From contig NZ_VJZZ01000002.1 in the NCBI RefSeq assembly GCF_009659535.1, positions 310,001 through 374,000 of the forward strand: DNA of 64,000 nt, written 5' to 3'. The translations under genes were made by a program, and so were the position numbers. Below are positions 19,098-27,420 of this stretch, one piece after another. The notes below the pieces were generated by a model. The model had not been told where the DNA came from, did no database searches, and was given only the letters and a program-made list of their open reading frames with translations. Positions within the stretch are counted from its first letter, which is position 1; every line of letters begins with the position of its first letter. This DNA is from Aggregicoccus sp. 17bor-14 (GTDB taxonomy: Bacteria > Myxococcota > Myxococcia > Myxococcales > Myxococcaceae).

Positions 19098-19538
19098 CTA
19101 GTGCAGCGTCTTCTTGAGCTTGCTCAGCCGGTCGTGGCTGCGCTGCTGTGCGGGCAGCAGCTCCATGCGCGCGAAGCGGCGCGCCTCGCCGTGCAGGTGG
19201 TCCACGTCGCGCCGGTAGTCGGCGAGCCCGTGGTCCTCGCCCTGCTCCAGGGCCTGGATGGCTGCCTTCTCGCCGAGCGCGTCGGCGCCCGCCTGCAGCA
19301 GCTCCGTGAGGGCGCCCCAGATGCCCGAGCTCTCGGTCGGCTGGCCGCCCAGCCGCTCGATGCGCTCGCGCAGCGCCGCCACGCGCGCCTCGTGGTCGCG
19401 CTCCAGCTCCTCGAGCTCGGTGCGCAGCCGGGCCTCCTTCACGTGGCCCAGGGCCTTCTTGTAGGTCTCCACCGCGGAGATCTCCCCGCGCAGGAACGAG
19501 TTGAGGGTCTCGACCGATTCGGTATCCGCGCGCGACAT
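19098..19538 (-). CDS. DUF2383/PA2169-type ferritin-like four-helix protein
   Basis: A 146-residue helical protein. The N-terminus ESVETLNSFLRGEISAVETYKKAL and the later ELERDHEARVAALRERI carry the E/H residues of a ferritin-like fold, as in the DUF2383/PA2169 stress-linked group. Helix 3 reads LTELLQAGADALGEKAAIQALEQGEDHGLADYRR. Likely a cytoplasmic stress or metal-handling protein, but no enzymatic activity is established for the group. It lies alone between the ADOP permease and the LRR lipoprotein. A more distant ferritin-like paralogue occurs at 61.3 kb. Confidence 0.82.
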   Translation of the reverse strand: MSRADTESVETLNSFLRGEISAVETYKKALGHVKEARLRTELEELERDHEARVAALRERIERLGGQPTESSGIWGALTELLQAGADALGEKAAIQALEQGEDHGLADYRRDVDHLHGEARRFARMELLPAQQRSHDRLSKLKKTLH

Positions 19539-19697
19539 GCGGGTGCCTCCAGAGGAAGGGGATGAAGTCCAAAGGTGGCACCGCGCGGGGCGCTGGCAAC
19601 GGCCGCGCGGTACCAGGCCCGCGCGTCCCCGGGCGGCACGCGGGGGGGCCGCCTGCTCTGCTGCCCTCCGGGAATCCGGCGGGCTCCGGGAGCGCCG

Positions 19698-21545
19698 CTA
19701 GAGTGGTCCGCGCAGCACCTGCACGCCGCGCTCGCGCGCGAGGCGCTCGGCGCCGCCGGCCGTCACGCTCGTAGCGCGCAGGTCCAGCACCCGCAGGTGC
19801 CGCAGCCGCGCGAGCCCCGGCAGCCCCGCGTCCGTCACCTGCGTGCGCGGCAGGTACAGCTCCACGAGCCCGGGCGGGAGGGCCGCGAGGCTGCCATCGC
19901 CGAGCGGGTTGAGGGCGAGGTTGAGCCAGCGCAGGCCCGCGAGCGGCGTCAGCGGCGCGAGGTCCGCGTCCGTGAGCCCGAGCTGGCTGAGCTCCAGCGC
20001 GTGCAGCTGCGCGAGGCCCGCGAGCGCGGGCAGGGCCTCCGCGCGCACCAGGGTCGCGCCCAGGTGCAGCGTCTCGAGCTGTGGCAGCGCGCGCGCGGCC
20101 GCCTCCAGCGTGACGGAGGTCGCGCGCGTGCGGGTGAGCTTCAGCGCGCGCAGGTGCCCCCACGCGGAGAGCAGCGGCGCGCCGTCGTCCGTGAAGCCGG
20201 TGTGGCTCAGGTCCAGGTCCTGGAGCGCCGTGAGCCCCTCGAGCGCGGCGAGGCCCCGGGGGCCGACGGGGGTGTCCGAGAGGTCCAGCACCTCGAGCGC
20301 GCGGAGCTTGGCGAGGGGCGCGAGAGAGGCGTCCGTGAGGCGCAGCCCCGCGAGCCCCAGCGCGCGCAGGGAGGACAGCCCCGCGAGGTGCGCGAGGCCG
20401 CCGGGCCCCACCCGCGTGCGCGAGAGGCTCAGCTCGCGCAGGGCGCCCAGGTGCGCGAGCCGGCGCACGCCCGCGTCCGTGACCCGGGTGCCGTCCAGCT
20501 CCAGCTCCTCCAGCTGCGCGAGCGCGCCCAGGTGCGAGAGCCCCGCGTCCGTCACCCGCGTGTCCCCCAGCACCAGCGCGCGCAGGTGCACGAGCCGGGC
20601 GAGGTGCGCGAGCCCCGCGTTCCCCACGCGCGTGCGGTGCAGGTGCAGCGCCTCCAGGGTGGCGAGGCCCGCGAGGTGCGCGAGCCCCCGGTCCGTCACC
20701 TCCGTGCGCGCGAGCCCGAGCGCGCGCAGCGCGGGCAGCGCGGAGAGGTACGCGAGGCCTGCGTCCGTCACCCGCGAGCCGCTGAGCACCAGCGTGTGCA
20801 GCGCGGCGCCGGGGTGGCCCTCTCCGGATCCCTTCGGCGCCTCGAGCGCCGCGAGCGCCGCGTCCGAGAGCGGGGTGTCCGAGGCATCGAGCACCTCGAG
20901 CCCGCGCGCCCGCGCGAGCAGCGGCAGGCCGCGCGCGCCCACCGCGGTGCCCGCCACCACCAGCGTGCGCAGCGCCTCGGGCGCGCCGGGGGCCGAGAGC
21001 GCGTCCAGCCCCGCGTCCGTCACGGCCGTCTCCGCGACGTAGAGGGCCTCGAGCCCGGGCAGGTGCGCGAAGGCCGCCGCGAGCCCGCGGTCCGTCACCC
21101 GGGTGCGGTCCAGCATCAGCACCCGCAGCGCGGGCAGGGTGGGCAGGGCGGCGAGGTGCGCGTCCGTGGCCCCGGTGTCCGAGAGGTCCAGGGCGGTGAG
21201 GGGCGTGCGCTCGAGCAGGCGGGTGAGCAGGGCGGGCGGGGGCAGGGGCGTGCCGTCGAAGGCGAGCGCGGGCACGGCCGCCTCGCGCAGCAGCCGCGCG
21301 AGCGCCTCCGCGCGCCCCTCCGAGTCCACCGCCACCAGCGGCACCGCGAGCCAGTCCCCGCCCGGGTGCAGGGGGCCGGGAAGGGTGCCCAGCACCACGC
21401 TCGCGCCGCCCTCCTTGCGCTGCAGCACCTGCAGGAGCGGCGGCGCAGGGGCCGGGGCGGGCGGCGGGGGCGGGAGCGCGCGCTGCGCCGGGGCCGCGCA
21501 GGCGGCGAGCAGCAGCAGCAGCAGCATGGGGCCGGCTCGGCGCAC
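19698..21545 (-). CDS. Leucine-rich-repeat lipoprotein
   Basis: A 615-residue exported protein. The start MRRAGPMLLLLLLAAC is a signal peptide with lipobox LAAC, followed by a Pro/Ala linker of about 20 residues. From about residue 100 on, about 20 repeats of 23-24 residues follow the pattern LxxLxLSxTxVTDAGLxxLxxL, the T-containing LRR of the ribonuclease-inhibitor/VTDAGL class. It should form an extended curved solenoid anchored by lipid. LRR proteins of this kind bind other proteins; the partner is unknown. The DNA is internally repetitive and prone to copy-number change by recombination. Confidence 0.88.
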   Translation of the reverse strand: MRRAGPMLLLLLLAACAAPAQRALPPPPPAPAPAPPLLQVLQRKEGGASVVLGTLPGPLHPGGDWLAVPLVAVDSEGRAEALARLLREAAVPALAFDGTPLPPPALLTRLLERTPLTALDLSDTGATDAHLAALPTLPALRVLMLDRTRVTDRGLAAAFAHLPGLEALYVAETAVTDAGLDALSAPGAPEALRTLVVAGTAVGARGLPLLARARGLEVLDASDTPLSDAALAALEAPKGSGEGHPGAALHTLVLSGSRVTDAGLAYLSALPALRALGLARTEVTDRGLAHLAGLATLEALHLHRTRVGNAGLAHLARLVHLRALVLGDTRVTDAGLSHLGALAQLEELELDGTRVTDAGVRRLAHLGALRELSLSRTRVGPGGLAHLAGLSSLRALGLAGLRLTDASLAPLAKLRALEVLDLSDTPVGPRGLAALEGLTALQDLDLSHTGFTDDGAPLLSAWGHLRALKLTRTRATSVTLEAAARALPQLETLHLGATLVRAEALPALAGLAQLHALELSQLGLTDADLAPLTPLAGLRWLNLALNPLGDGSLAALPPGLVELYLPRTQVTDAGLPGLARLRHLRVLDLRATSVTAGGAERLARERGVQVLRGPL

Positions 21546-21616
21546 CGCGCGACCTCCTTCCCGTGCCGTGGAGGCCCCACCCTCCCACCGGCCTGCGCCG
21601 CGGGGCGCTATTCCCC

Positions 21617-21658
21617 GCCTGTCCAGGCCTTGCGTGTCGACCAGCCGACAGGACAGGC
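21617..21658. promoter_or_regulatory. Nested inverted repeat upstream of the type III PKS operon
   Basis: GCCTGTCC (21617-21624) pairs with GGACAGGC (21651-21658), and inside them TGTCG (21635-21639) pairs with CGACA (21646-21650). The right arms are contiguous and the left arms are split by 10 nt. It sits 75 bp before the PKS ATG, in the 188-bp gap after the divergent LRR gene. It is a candidate operator or leader hairpin for the operon. Confidence 0.4.
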
Positions 21659-21733
21659 AGGGGGCCGTATGGGGGAGAGCATTCTCCGCAAGGACGATCG
21701 CGCCGGGGCGCGCTGGCGTTTAGCGTCAAGGGT

Positions 21734-22834
21734 ATGTCCAGCCCCGCGCACTCCCTTCCTGCCCCGGCGCTCCGCGCGGTGGCCCGGGGCCTTCCGCCCC
21801 ACTACGCCACGCAGGAGCAGCTCATCGAGGCGTTCCGGGCGGCGTGGGCCCAGAAGCACTTCAACGTGGAGCGCCTGGAGGACCTGCACCGCGCGGTGCA
21901 GGTGACGGGGCGCCACCTCGCGCGCCCGCTCGCGGACTACGCCGCGCTGCAGAGCTTCCGCGCGCGCAACGACGCGTGGATCGAGGCGGCGCTGGAGCTG
22001 GGCGAGCGCGTGGCGCGCGACGCGCTCGGCAAGGCGGGGCTCACCCCGGCAGACGTGGACCAGGTGTTCTTCGTCACCGTGACGGGCATCGCCACGCCCA
22101 GCATCGACGCGCGCCTGATGAACCGGCTCGGCCTGCGCCCGGACGTGAAGCGCAGCCCCCTCTTCGGGCTGGGCTGCGTGGCGGGGGCAGCGGGGCTCGC
22201 GCGGGCGGCGGACGCGCTGCGCGCCTGGCCGCGCGGCGTGTCGCTGTTGCTCGCGGTGGAGCTGTGCTCGCTCACGCTGCAGCGCGAGGACCTCTCCATC
22301 CCCAACATCATCGCGAGCGGGCTCTTCGGCGACGGCGCGGCGTGCGCGGTGCTCGTGGGCGGCGAGCGCGCGGCGGAGCTCACGGCGCAGGGCGTCCCGG
22401 CCCCGCGCGTGGTGGACACCCGCAGCGTGTTCTACCCGGACAGCGAGCGCGTGATGGGCTGGGACGTGGTGGACACCGGCTTCAAGGTGGTGCTCAGCGC
22501 GAAGGTGCCGCAGCTGGTGCGCGAGCACGTGCGCACGGACGTGGACGGCTTCCTCTCCGCGCACGGCCTCACCCGCGCGGACGTGAAGCACTGGGTGGCG
22601 CACACCGGAGGGCCCAAGGTGCTGGAGGCCTTCGAGGGCGCGCTGGAGCTGCCGCCGGGAGCGCTCGCGCGCTCGTGGGCGAGCCTCAAGGAGGTGGGCA
22701 ACCTGTCCAGCGCCTCGGTGCTCTTCGTGATGTCGGAGCTGCTCGAGAGCGGCGAGGCGAAGGCGGGCGACTGGGGGCTGATGCTCGCCATGGGCCCGGG
22801 CTTCTGCGCGGAGCTGGTGCTGCTGCGATGGTGA
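21734..22834 (+). CDS. Type III polyketide synthase (chalcone/alkylpyrone synthase family)
   Basis: A 366-residue homodimeric ketosynthase. The catalytic triad is Cys148 (GLGCVAGA), His290 (WVAHTGGP) and Asn323 (GNLSSAS). Such enzymes extend an acyl starter with malonyl-CoA units and cyclise the chain into pyrones, resorcinols or phloroglucinols. The start at 21734 puts the Cys at the usual distance; the upstream extension is not family-like. Downstream are an ICMT-type methyltransferase, an ACP and a fatty acyl-AMP ligase, so the starter is probably a long fatty acyl chain and the product a long-chain alkylpyrone or alkylresorcinol lipid. The stop overlaps the next start by 7 bp. Confidence 0.93.
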   Translation: MSSPAHSLPAPALRAVARGLPPHYATQEQLIEAFRAAWAQKHFNVERLEDLHRAVQVTGRHLARPLADYAALQSFRARNDAWIEAALELGERVARDALGKAGLTPADVDQVFFVTVTGIATPSIDARLMNRLGLRPDVKRSPLFGLGCVAGAAGLARAADALRAWPRGVSLLLAVELCSLTLQREDLSIPNIIASGLFGDGAACAVLVGGERAAELTAQGVPAPRVVDTRSVFYPDSERVMGWDVVDTGFKVVLSAKVPQLVREHVRTDVDGFLSAHGLTRADVKHWVAHTGGPKVLEAFEGALELPPGALARSWASLKEVGNLSSASVLFVMSELLESGEAKAGDWGLMLAMGPGFCAELVLLRW

Positions 22835-23442
22835 CGCGCCACGCCCTCTTCTACGGCTTCATGGGGCTGCTCGCGCTGGAGCGCGGGGTGGAGCTCGTGC
22901 TCTCGCGCCGCAACGCGCAGCGCGCCTTCGCCCGCGGGGGCGTGGAGACGGGGCAGCGCCACTACCGGGTGATGGTGGTGCTGCACTCGCTCTTCCTCGC
23001 GGCCTGCGTGCTGGAGGTGGCCCTGCTGGAGCGCCCCTTCCCGGGGCTGCTCGGCTGGGCGGCGCTCGCGCTCGCGCTCGGGTCGCAGGGCTTGCGCTAC
23101 TGGGCCATCGCCACGCTGGGCGAGCGCTGGAACTCGCGCATCATCGTGGTGCCGGGCCTGCCTCCGGTCACGGGCGGGCCCTACCGCTTCCTGCGCCACC
23201 CCAACTACGTGGCCGTGGTGCTCGAGCTCGCGTGCGTGCCGCTCATCCACGGCGCGTGGGTGACGGCGCTCGTGTTCAGCGCGGCCAACGCGTGGCTGCT
23301 GCGCGTGCGCATCCGCGCCGAGGAGGCCGCGCTGGGCAGCAGCTGGGCGCACGCCTTCGAGGGCCGGCCGCGCTTCCTTCCCGAAGTCCCTGCAGCCAGA
23401 GGCAACCCTGCCACGTCCCATCCTGAACGAGGTGCACCGTGA
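22828..23442 (+). CDS. Isoprenylcysteine carboxyl methyltransferase (ICMT)-family membrane methyltransferase
   Basis: A 204-residue membrane protein with about four hydrophobic helices. The C-terminal motif GGPYRFLRHPNYVAVVLE is the ICMT/PEMT signature that binds S-adenosylmethionine. Members located next to type III PKSs, such as BpsB in Bacillus, O-methylate alkylpyrones or alkylresorcinols, and that role fits here. It overlaps the PKS stop (ATGGTGA) and its own TGA overlaps the GTG of the ACP gene, so translation is probably coupled. Confidence 0.88.
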   Translation: MVTRHALFYGFMGLLALERGVELVLSRRNAQRAFARGGVETGQRHYRVMVVLHSLFLAACVLEVALLERPFPGLLGWAALALALGSQGLRYWAIATLGERWNSRIIVVPGLPPVTGGPYRFLRHPNYVAVVLELACVPLIHGAWVTALVFSAANAWLLRVRIRAEEAALGSSWAHAFEGRPRFLPEVPAARGNPATSHPERGAP

Positions 23443-23738
23443 GTGGCGCTGACGTGACTGGCGTGCGCGAGCAGGAGGTGCTCGCGGAGATCCGCCGCAT
23501 CGCCGCCGAGGAGCTGGAGTGGACCCGGCCCGTGCAGCCGCAGGACGACCTGCTGCGCGACCTGCAGCTGGACAGCCTGGGGCTCACGGTGCTCGCGGTG
23601 GGGCTGGAGAACCGCTTCCGGGTGCGGCTCACCGAGGAGGACAGCGCCGGGGTGCTCACCGTGCAGGACCTGATGCGCCTGGTCGCGACGCGTACGGCGG
23701 AGACGGCCGCCGCGGCGGAGCAGGAGGTGCGCCCGTGA
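23439..23738 (+). CDS. Acyl carrier protein
   Basis: A 99-residue phosphopantetheine carrier. The attachment site is Ser46 in LQLDSLGLT. The acidic four-helix character and the following helix (TVLAVGLENRFRVRL) are normal, but there is an extra Ala/Glu-rich tail (TAETAAAAEQEVRP). The GTG start overlaps the methyltransferase stop (GTGA), and its stop overlaps the GTG of the fatty acyl-AMP ligase. It probably carries the fatty acyl group made by the ligase to the type III PKS. Confidence 0.92.
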   Translation: MSGADVTGVREQEVLAEIRRIAAEELEWTRPVQPQDDLLRDLQLDSLGLTVLAVGLENRFRVRLTEEDSAGVLTVQDLMRLVATRTAETAAAAEQEVRP

Positions 23739-25510
23739 GAGGCCCCGCGCTGCCCACGCCCCGCTTCGACACGCTCAACGACACGCTCGCGGCCGCGGCG
23801 CAGACCGGGCACGGGCTCGTGTTCGTGGACGCGGCCGAGCGCGAGGAGCGCCTGTCCTGGGACGAGGTCCACGCGCGCGCGCGGCGCACCGCCGCAGGGC
23901 TGCGCGAGCTGGGCGTGCGCGAGGGGGACCGGGTGGCGCTGCTCCTGCCCACCAGCCCCCACTTCATGGACGCCTTCTTCGGCGCGCTGCTCGCCGGCGC
24001 GGTGCCCGTGCCCCTCTACCCGCCGGTGCGCCTCGGGCGGCTCGAGGAGTACCACCGCACCACGGTGCGCATGCTGCAGCTCACGGGCAGCTGCGTGGTG
24101 CTCACGGACTCGCGCGTGCGCCTGCTGCTGGGGCCCAGCGTGCAGGCGGCGCGCCCGCGGCTGGGCTGCCGCACGGTGGACGACGTGCGCGAGCGCGGTG
24201 GGCTCGTGGCGCCGGCGGCCGTGTCTCCGGAGGCGCTCGGCCTCATCCAGTTCTCCAGCGGCTCCACGGTGGACCCGAAGCCGGTGGCCCTGAGCCACCG
24301 CGTGCTCATGGCCCAGCTCGCCGCGCTGCACCTCGAGGTGCCCGTGCCCGAGGGGGCGCCGCGCGTGGGCGTGAGCTGGCTGCCGCTGTACCACGACATG
24401 GGACTGGTGGGCTGCCTGCTGCTCGCCATGTACCACCCGGGCGACCTGGTGCTCATCCCGCCCGAGCTCTTCCTCGCGCGCCCCGGGCTGTGGCTGCGCG
24501 CGCTCTCGCGCCACCGCGGCTTCATCAGCCCCGCGCCCAACTTCGCCTACGGCCTGTGCCTCAAGCGGGTGAAGGACGCGGAGCTGGAGGGCGTGGACCT
24601 GAGCGGCTGGACGCAGGCGCTCAACGGCGCGGAGCCGGTGAGCGTGGAGACCTTCCGCCGCTTCAGCGAGCGCTTCGGGCGCTGGGGCTTCCGCGCGAGC
24701 GCGTGCCGCCCGGTGTACGGGATGAGCGAGACGGCGCTCGCCGTCACCTTCCCGCCGCAGGGGCGCGGGGTGCGCAGCCTGGCGGTGGACGCGCAGGTGC
24801 TCGCGCGCGAGGGGCGGGCCTCTGCCGGGGAGGGCGAGGCCGCGCGCCACTTCGCCTCGGTGGGCCGGCCGCTCGCGGGCTTCGAGGTGGAGGTGTGGGG
24901 CGAGGACGGCCAGCCCCTGCCCGAGGGCCGCGTGGGGCGCATCCGGGTGCGCGGGCCCAGCGTGATGACGGGCTACTTCGGGCTGCCGGAGGCCACGGTG
25001 CGCGCGCTGAGCGCGGACGGGTGGCTGGACACCGGAGACCTCGGCTTCTGCGAGGGCGGCGAGCTGTTCATCACGGGGCGCGCGAAGGACCTGGTCATCG
25101 TGCGCGGGGCGAACCACGCGCCGCAGGCCTTCGAGGATCCGCTCGAGGGCGTGGAGGGCGTGCGCACCGGGTGCGCGGTCGCGCTCGGCTTCACGCCGCC
25201 GGGCGAGGAGGACGAGGCGCTGCTGCTGCTCGCCGAGCGCGCGGGGACGGGCGAGGCGGCGGACGACGCAACGGTGGAGGAGCACATCCGGCAGGCGGTG
25301 TTGGCTGCCACCGGCATCCGCCCGCACACCGTGCGCCTGCTCGCCCCCGGCACGCTGCCGCGCACCAGCAGCGGCAAGCTGCGCCGCCAGGAGGCGCTGC
25401 GGCGCTACCTCGCCGGCGAGCTGCATCCGCCCAAGCACATGGGCGCGGTGGGCATGGCGGTGGAGGTGGCGCGCAGCGCGCTCGCGTTCGCGAGGGCGCG
25501 CGAGGGCTGA
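23735..25510 (+). CDS. Fatty acyl-AMP ligase (FAAL)
   Basis: A 591-residue adenylate-forming enzyme. The ATP-binding core LIQFSSGSTVDPKPVALSH and the SWLPLYHDMGLVG and YGMSETALAVTFPP segments are typical of FAALs, which activate free fatty acids and pass them to an ACP rather than to CoA. The C-terminal domain holds GDLGFCEGGELFITGRAKDLVIVRG. The GTG start overlaps the ACP stop. It most likely loads the adjacent ACP, feeding a long-chain starter to the type III PKS. Fatty-acid length specificity cannot be read from sequence. Confidence 0.93.
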   Translation: MRGPALPTPRFDTLNDTLAAAAQTGHGLVFVDAAEREERLSWDEVHARARRTAAGLRELGVREGDRVALLLPTSPHFMDAFFGALLAGAVPVPLYPPVRLGRLEEYHRTTVRMLQLTGSCVVLTDSRVRLLLGPSVQAARPRLGCRTVDDVRERGGLVAPAAVSPEALGLIQFSSGSTVDPKPVALSHRVLMAQLAALHLEVPVPEGAPRVGVSWLPLYHDMGLVGCLLLAMYHPGDLVLIPPELFLARPGLWLRALSRHRGFISPAPNFAYGLCLKRVKDAELEGVDLSGWTQALNGAEPVSVETFRRFSERFGRWGFRASACRPVYGMSETALAVTFPPQGRGVRSLAVDAQVLAREGRASAGEGEAARHFASVGRPLAGFEVEVWGEDGQPLPEGRVGRIRVRGPSVMTGYFGLPEATVRALSADGWLDTGDLGFCEGGELFITGRAKDLVIVRGANHAPQAFEDPLEGVEGVRTGCAVALGFTPPGEEDEALLLLAERAGTGEAADDATVEEHIRQAVLAATGIRPHTVRLLAPGTLPRTSSGKLRRQEALRRYLAGELHPPKHMGAVGMAVEVARSALAFARAREG

Positions 25511-25546
25511 AGGTCTCTTCCTCCCGGGGTTCGCGGGCGAAGAGGT

Positions 25547-25580
25547 CCCCTCTCCCCCTGGGAGAGGGAAAGGGTGAGGG
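25547..25580. repeat. Dispersed palindromic repeat, copy 2, next to the oxidoreductase start
   Basis: Arms CCCTCTCCC (25548-25556) and GGGAGAGGG (25560-25568) with a 3-nt loop are followed by AAAGGGTGAGGG up to 25580. The ATG of the flavin oxidoreductase is at 25585, so the purine-rich repeat end is placed to act as its ribosome binding site. Confidence 0.75.
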
Positions 25581-25584
25581 ATAG

Positions 25585-26682
25585 ATGCAACTGGACTGCG
25601 ACATCGCGATCGCCGGTGGAGGCCCCGCGGGGCTCGCGGCGGCCGTGTGCGCAGCCCGGGCGGGACTCAGCGCGGTGGTGCTCGAGCGCGCCTTCACTCC
25701 ACGCGACAAGGCCTGCGGCGAGGGACTGATGCCCGGCGGGCTCGCGGCGCTCGAGCGCATGGGCGTGCTGCCCCACCTGGACCTGCGCGAGAGCGCGCCC
25801 TACGTGGGCATCCGGTACGTGCAGGAGGACGGCACCCAGGTGGAGGGACGGCTGCCGGGCGGGGGCGGGCTGGGCATCCGCCGGCTCGCGCTCTCGGACG
25901 CGCTCTCGGCCCGCGCGCGAGAGCTGGGCGTGCGGCTGCAGGAGCGCGCGCAGGTGACGGCGCACCGGCGCGTGCCGGGCGGCATCGAGGTGGACACGGC
26001 CGCGGGCACACTGCGCGCGCGGCTCCTGGTGGCGGCGGATGGGCTCGCGAGCCCGCTGCGCCACGCAGAGGGACTCGACGTGCCGGTGCACGGCCCGCGG
26101 CGCTTCGGGCTGCGGCGGCACTTCGCGCGGCCCGCGTGGAGCCCCTTCGTCGAGGTGCACTTCGCGGACGGCGTCGAGGCCTACGTGACGCCTGCAGGAA
26201 CCTCACGCGTGGGCGTGGCCTTCCTGTGGGAGGACGGCGCCGCCCAGAAGGTGAGCTTCGAGTCACTCCTCGCGCGCTTCCCCGTGCTGCAGGAGCAGCT
26301 CGCGGGCACCGCGCCCGACTCGGAGGCGCGCGGGGCGGGGCCGCTCGCACGCCGCGCCCGCTCGCGCGTGGCGGACCGCTTCGTGCTGCTGGGAGATGCC
26401 GCGGGCTATGTAGATGCGTGCACGGGGGAGGGGCTGAGCCTCGCCTTCACCTGCGCGGAGGCACTCGGGCAGGTGCTGCCCGGAGCGCTCGCGCAGGGCG
26501 CAGACGCGCGCGCACTCGCTCCCTACGAGCGCGCGTTCCGCCGGGCCTTCCGGAGCTACGCGTGGACCGCCGGGGCGCTGCTCTTCCTCGCGCGCCGGCC
26601 CCGCGCGCGCAGGGCCGTCATCCGCTCTCTCTCCCGCCACCCGCAGCTCTTCGAGCGCCTGCTCCGGCTCGCCGTGGTCTGA
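25585..26682 (+). CDS. FAD-dependent oxidoreductase (geranylgeranyl reductase/monooxygenase-like)
   Basis: A 365-residue flavoprotein. The N-terminal Rossmann motif is IAIAGGGPAGLAAAVCAARAG, followed by the DKACGEGLMPGGL loop found in geranylgeranyl-reductase-like and related hydroxylases. The second FAD motif is RFVLLGDAAGYVDACTGEGLSLAF. It could hydroxylate an aromatic ring to a quinol/quinone or reduce a double bond in the PKS product. It is 74 bp after the FAAL, with repeat copy 2 in the gap, and is probably the last gene of the operon. Whether it acts on the polyketide is inferred from position. Confidence 0.85.
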   Translation: MQLDCDIAIAGGGPAGLAAAVCAARAGLSAVVLERAFTPRDKACGEGLMPGGLAALERMGVLPHLDLRESAPYVGIRYVQEDGTQVEGRLPGGGGLGIRRLALSDALSARARELGVRLQERAQVTAHRRVPGGIEVDTAAGTLRARLLVAADGLASPLRHAEGLDVPVHGPRRFGLRRHFARPAWSPFVEVHFADGVEAYVTPAGTSRVGVAFLWEDGAAQKVSFESLLARFPVLQEQLAGTAPDSEARGAGPLARRARSRVADRFVLLGDAAGYVDACTGEGLSLAFTCAEALGQVLPGALAQGADARALAPYERAFRRAFRSYAWTAGALLFLARRPRARRAVIRSLSRHPQLFERLLRLAVV

Positions 26683-26690
26683 CCGCAGCC

Positions 26691-26725
26691 TCCCTCTCCC
26701 CCCTGGGAGAGGGCCGGGGTGAGGG
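26691..26725. repeat. Dispersed palindromic repeat, copy 3
   Basis: Arms CCCTCTCCC (26692-26700) and GGGAGAGGG (26705-26713), a 4-nt loop, then CCGGGGTGAGGG. It follows the oxidoreductase stop by a few bases and may end the PKS operon transcript. Confidence 0.75.
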
Positions 26726-26735
26726 AGCCGGGCGA

Positions 26736-26775
26736 AGCTGCGCACCTGTGCAAAGAGCTGCGCACCTGTGCAAAG
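26736..26775. promoter_or_regulatory. Two tandem copies of a 20-bp unit with a GCACctGTGC core
   Basis: AGCTGCGCACCTGTGCAAAG occurs twice head to tail without mismatch (26736-26755 and 26756-26775). Each copy contains the palindrome GCAC-CT-GTGC, so two sites lie exactly 20 bp (about two helical turns) apart, on the same face of DNA. It lies 126 bp before the ATG at 26902 and may be an operator for a dimeric regulator. Confidence 0.45.
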
Positions 26776-26901
26776 AGCGAGAACGGCGCGCGCTCATCGG
26801 CACCTGCCGTCCCACATGGAGGAACGTCGACCCGCCGCTCGATCGATGGAGAGTGCGCCCCGCGCGTCGCGGCCGGCACGTGTTCTGCAGAGCCACCTGC
26901 C

Positions 26902-27420
26902 ATGCTCACCGCGCTGCTCTTCCTGCCGCCCACGCTGCTGCTCTCGCAGGCCCCCGCTGCGCCCACGCCCGCGCCGAGTGACGCCCCACGCGTCCCCGTC
27001 GCCCTCGACGTTGGCCAGAAGGTGCGCGTCACCACGGGTCTGCGAGTGCAGACGGGGCACTACTTCATGCAGCGCGATGGCCTGTTCCATCTCGTGCTTC
27101 CGGACGGCCAGAAGGGCAGCGTCCCCGTGGCGGCACTCACCGAGGTGGCGGTGCCCACCCACTCCATGCGCACCGCCGTCCTCATCGGAGGTGGCGCCGG
27201 GGCGCTCCTGGGAGGAGCGCTGGCCGGCGGCTACGCGGGTGTTGCCAAGGCGGTGGGGGAGAGCGATCAAACGATCTCCGTCCCTCGGTACGCCGGGTTC
27301 GGTGCGCTGACGGGCGCGGCGTTCGGCGCGCTCATCGGCGTGCTGGTCGGCAGCACCTACCCCGACTGGAAGCCGGTCTACGTGCGGCCCGAAGCGGACA
27401 CTCAGCGCCCGCCGAGGTAG
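26902..27420 (+). CDS. Exported or membrane protein with glycine-zipper-like hydrophobic segments
   Basis: A 172-residue protein. The signal-like N-terminus MLTALLFLPPTLLLSQAPA and an Ala/Pro linker are followed by a beta-rich part of about 60 residues (GQKVRVTTGLRV, GLFHLVLPDGQKGSVPVAALTEV). Then come two Gly/Ala-rich hydrophobic segments (LIGGGAGALLGGALAGGYAG and FGALTGAAFGALIGVLVG). The family is not recognised. Tandem 20-bp palindromic sites lie upstream. The 3' end overlaps the convergent DUF1993 gene by 19 bp. Confidence 0.7.
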   Translation: MLTALLFLPPTLLLSQAPAAPTPAPSDAPRVPVALDVGQKVRVTTGLRVQTGHYFMQRDGLFHLVLPDGQKGSVPVAALTEVAVPTHSMRTAVLIGGGAGALLGGALAGGYAGVAKAVGESDQTISVPRYAGFGALTGAAFGALIGVLVGSTYPDWKPVYVRPEADTQRPPR

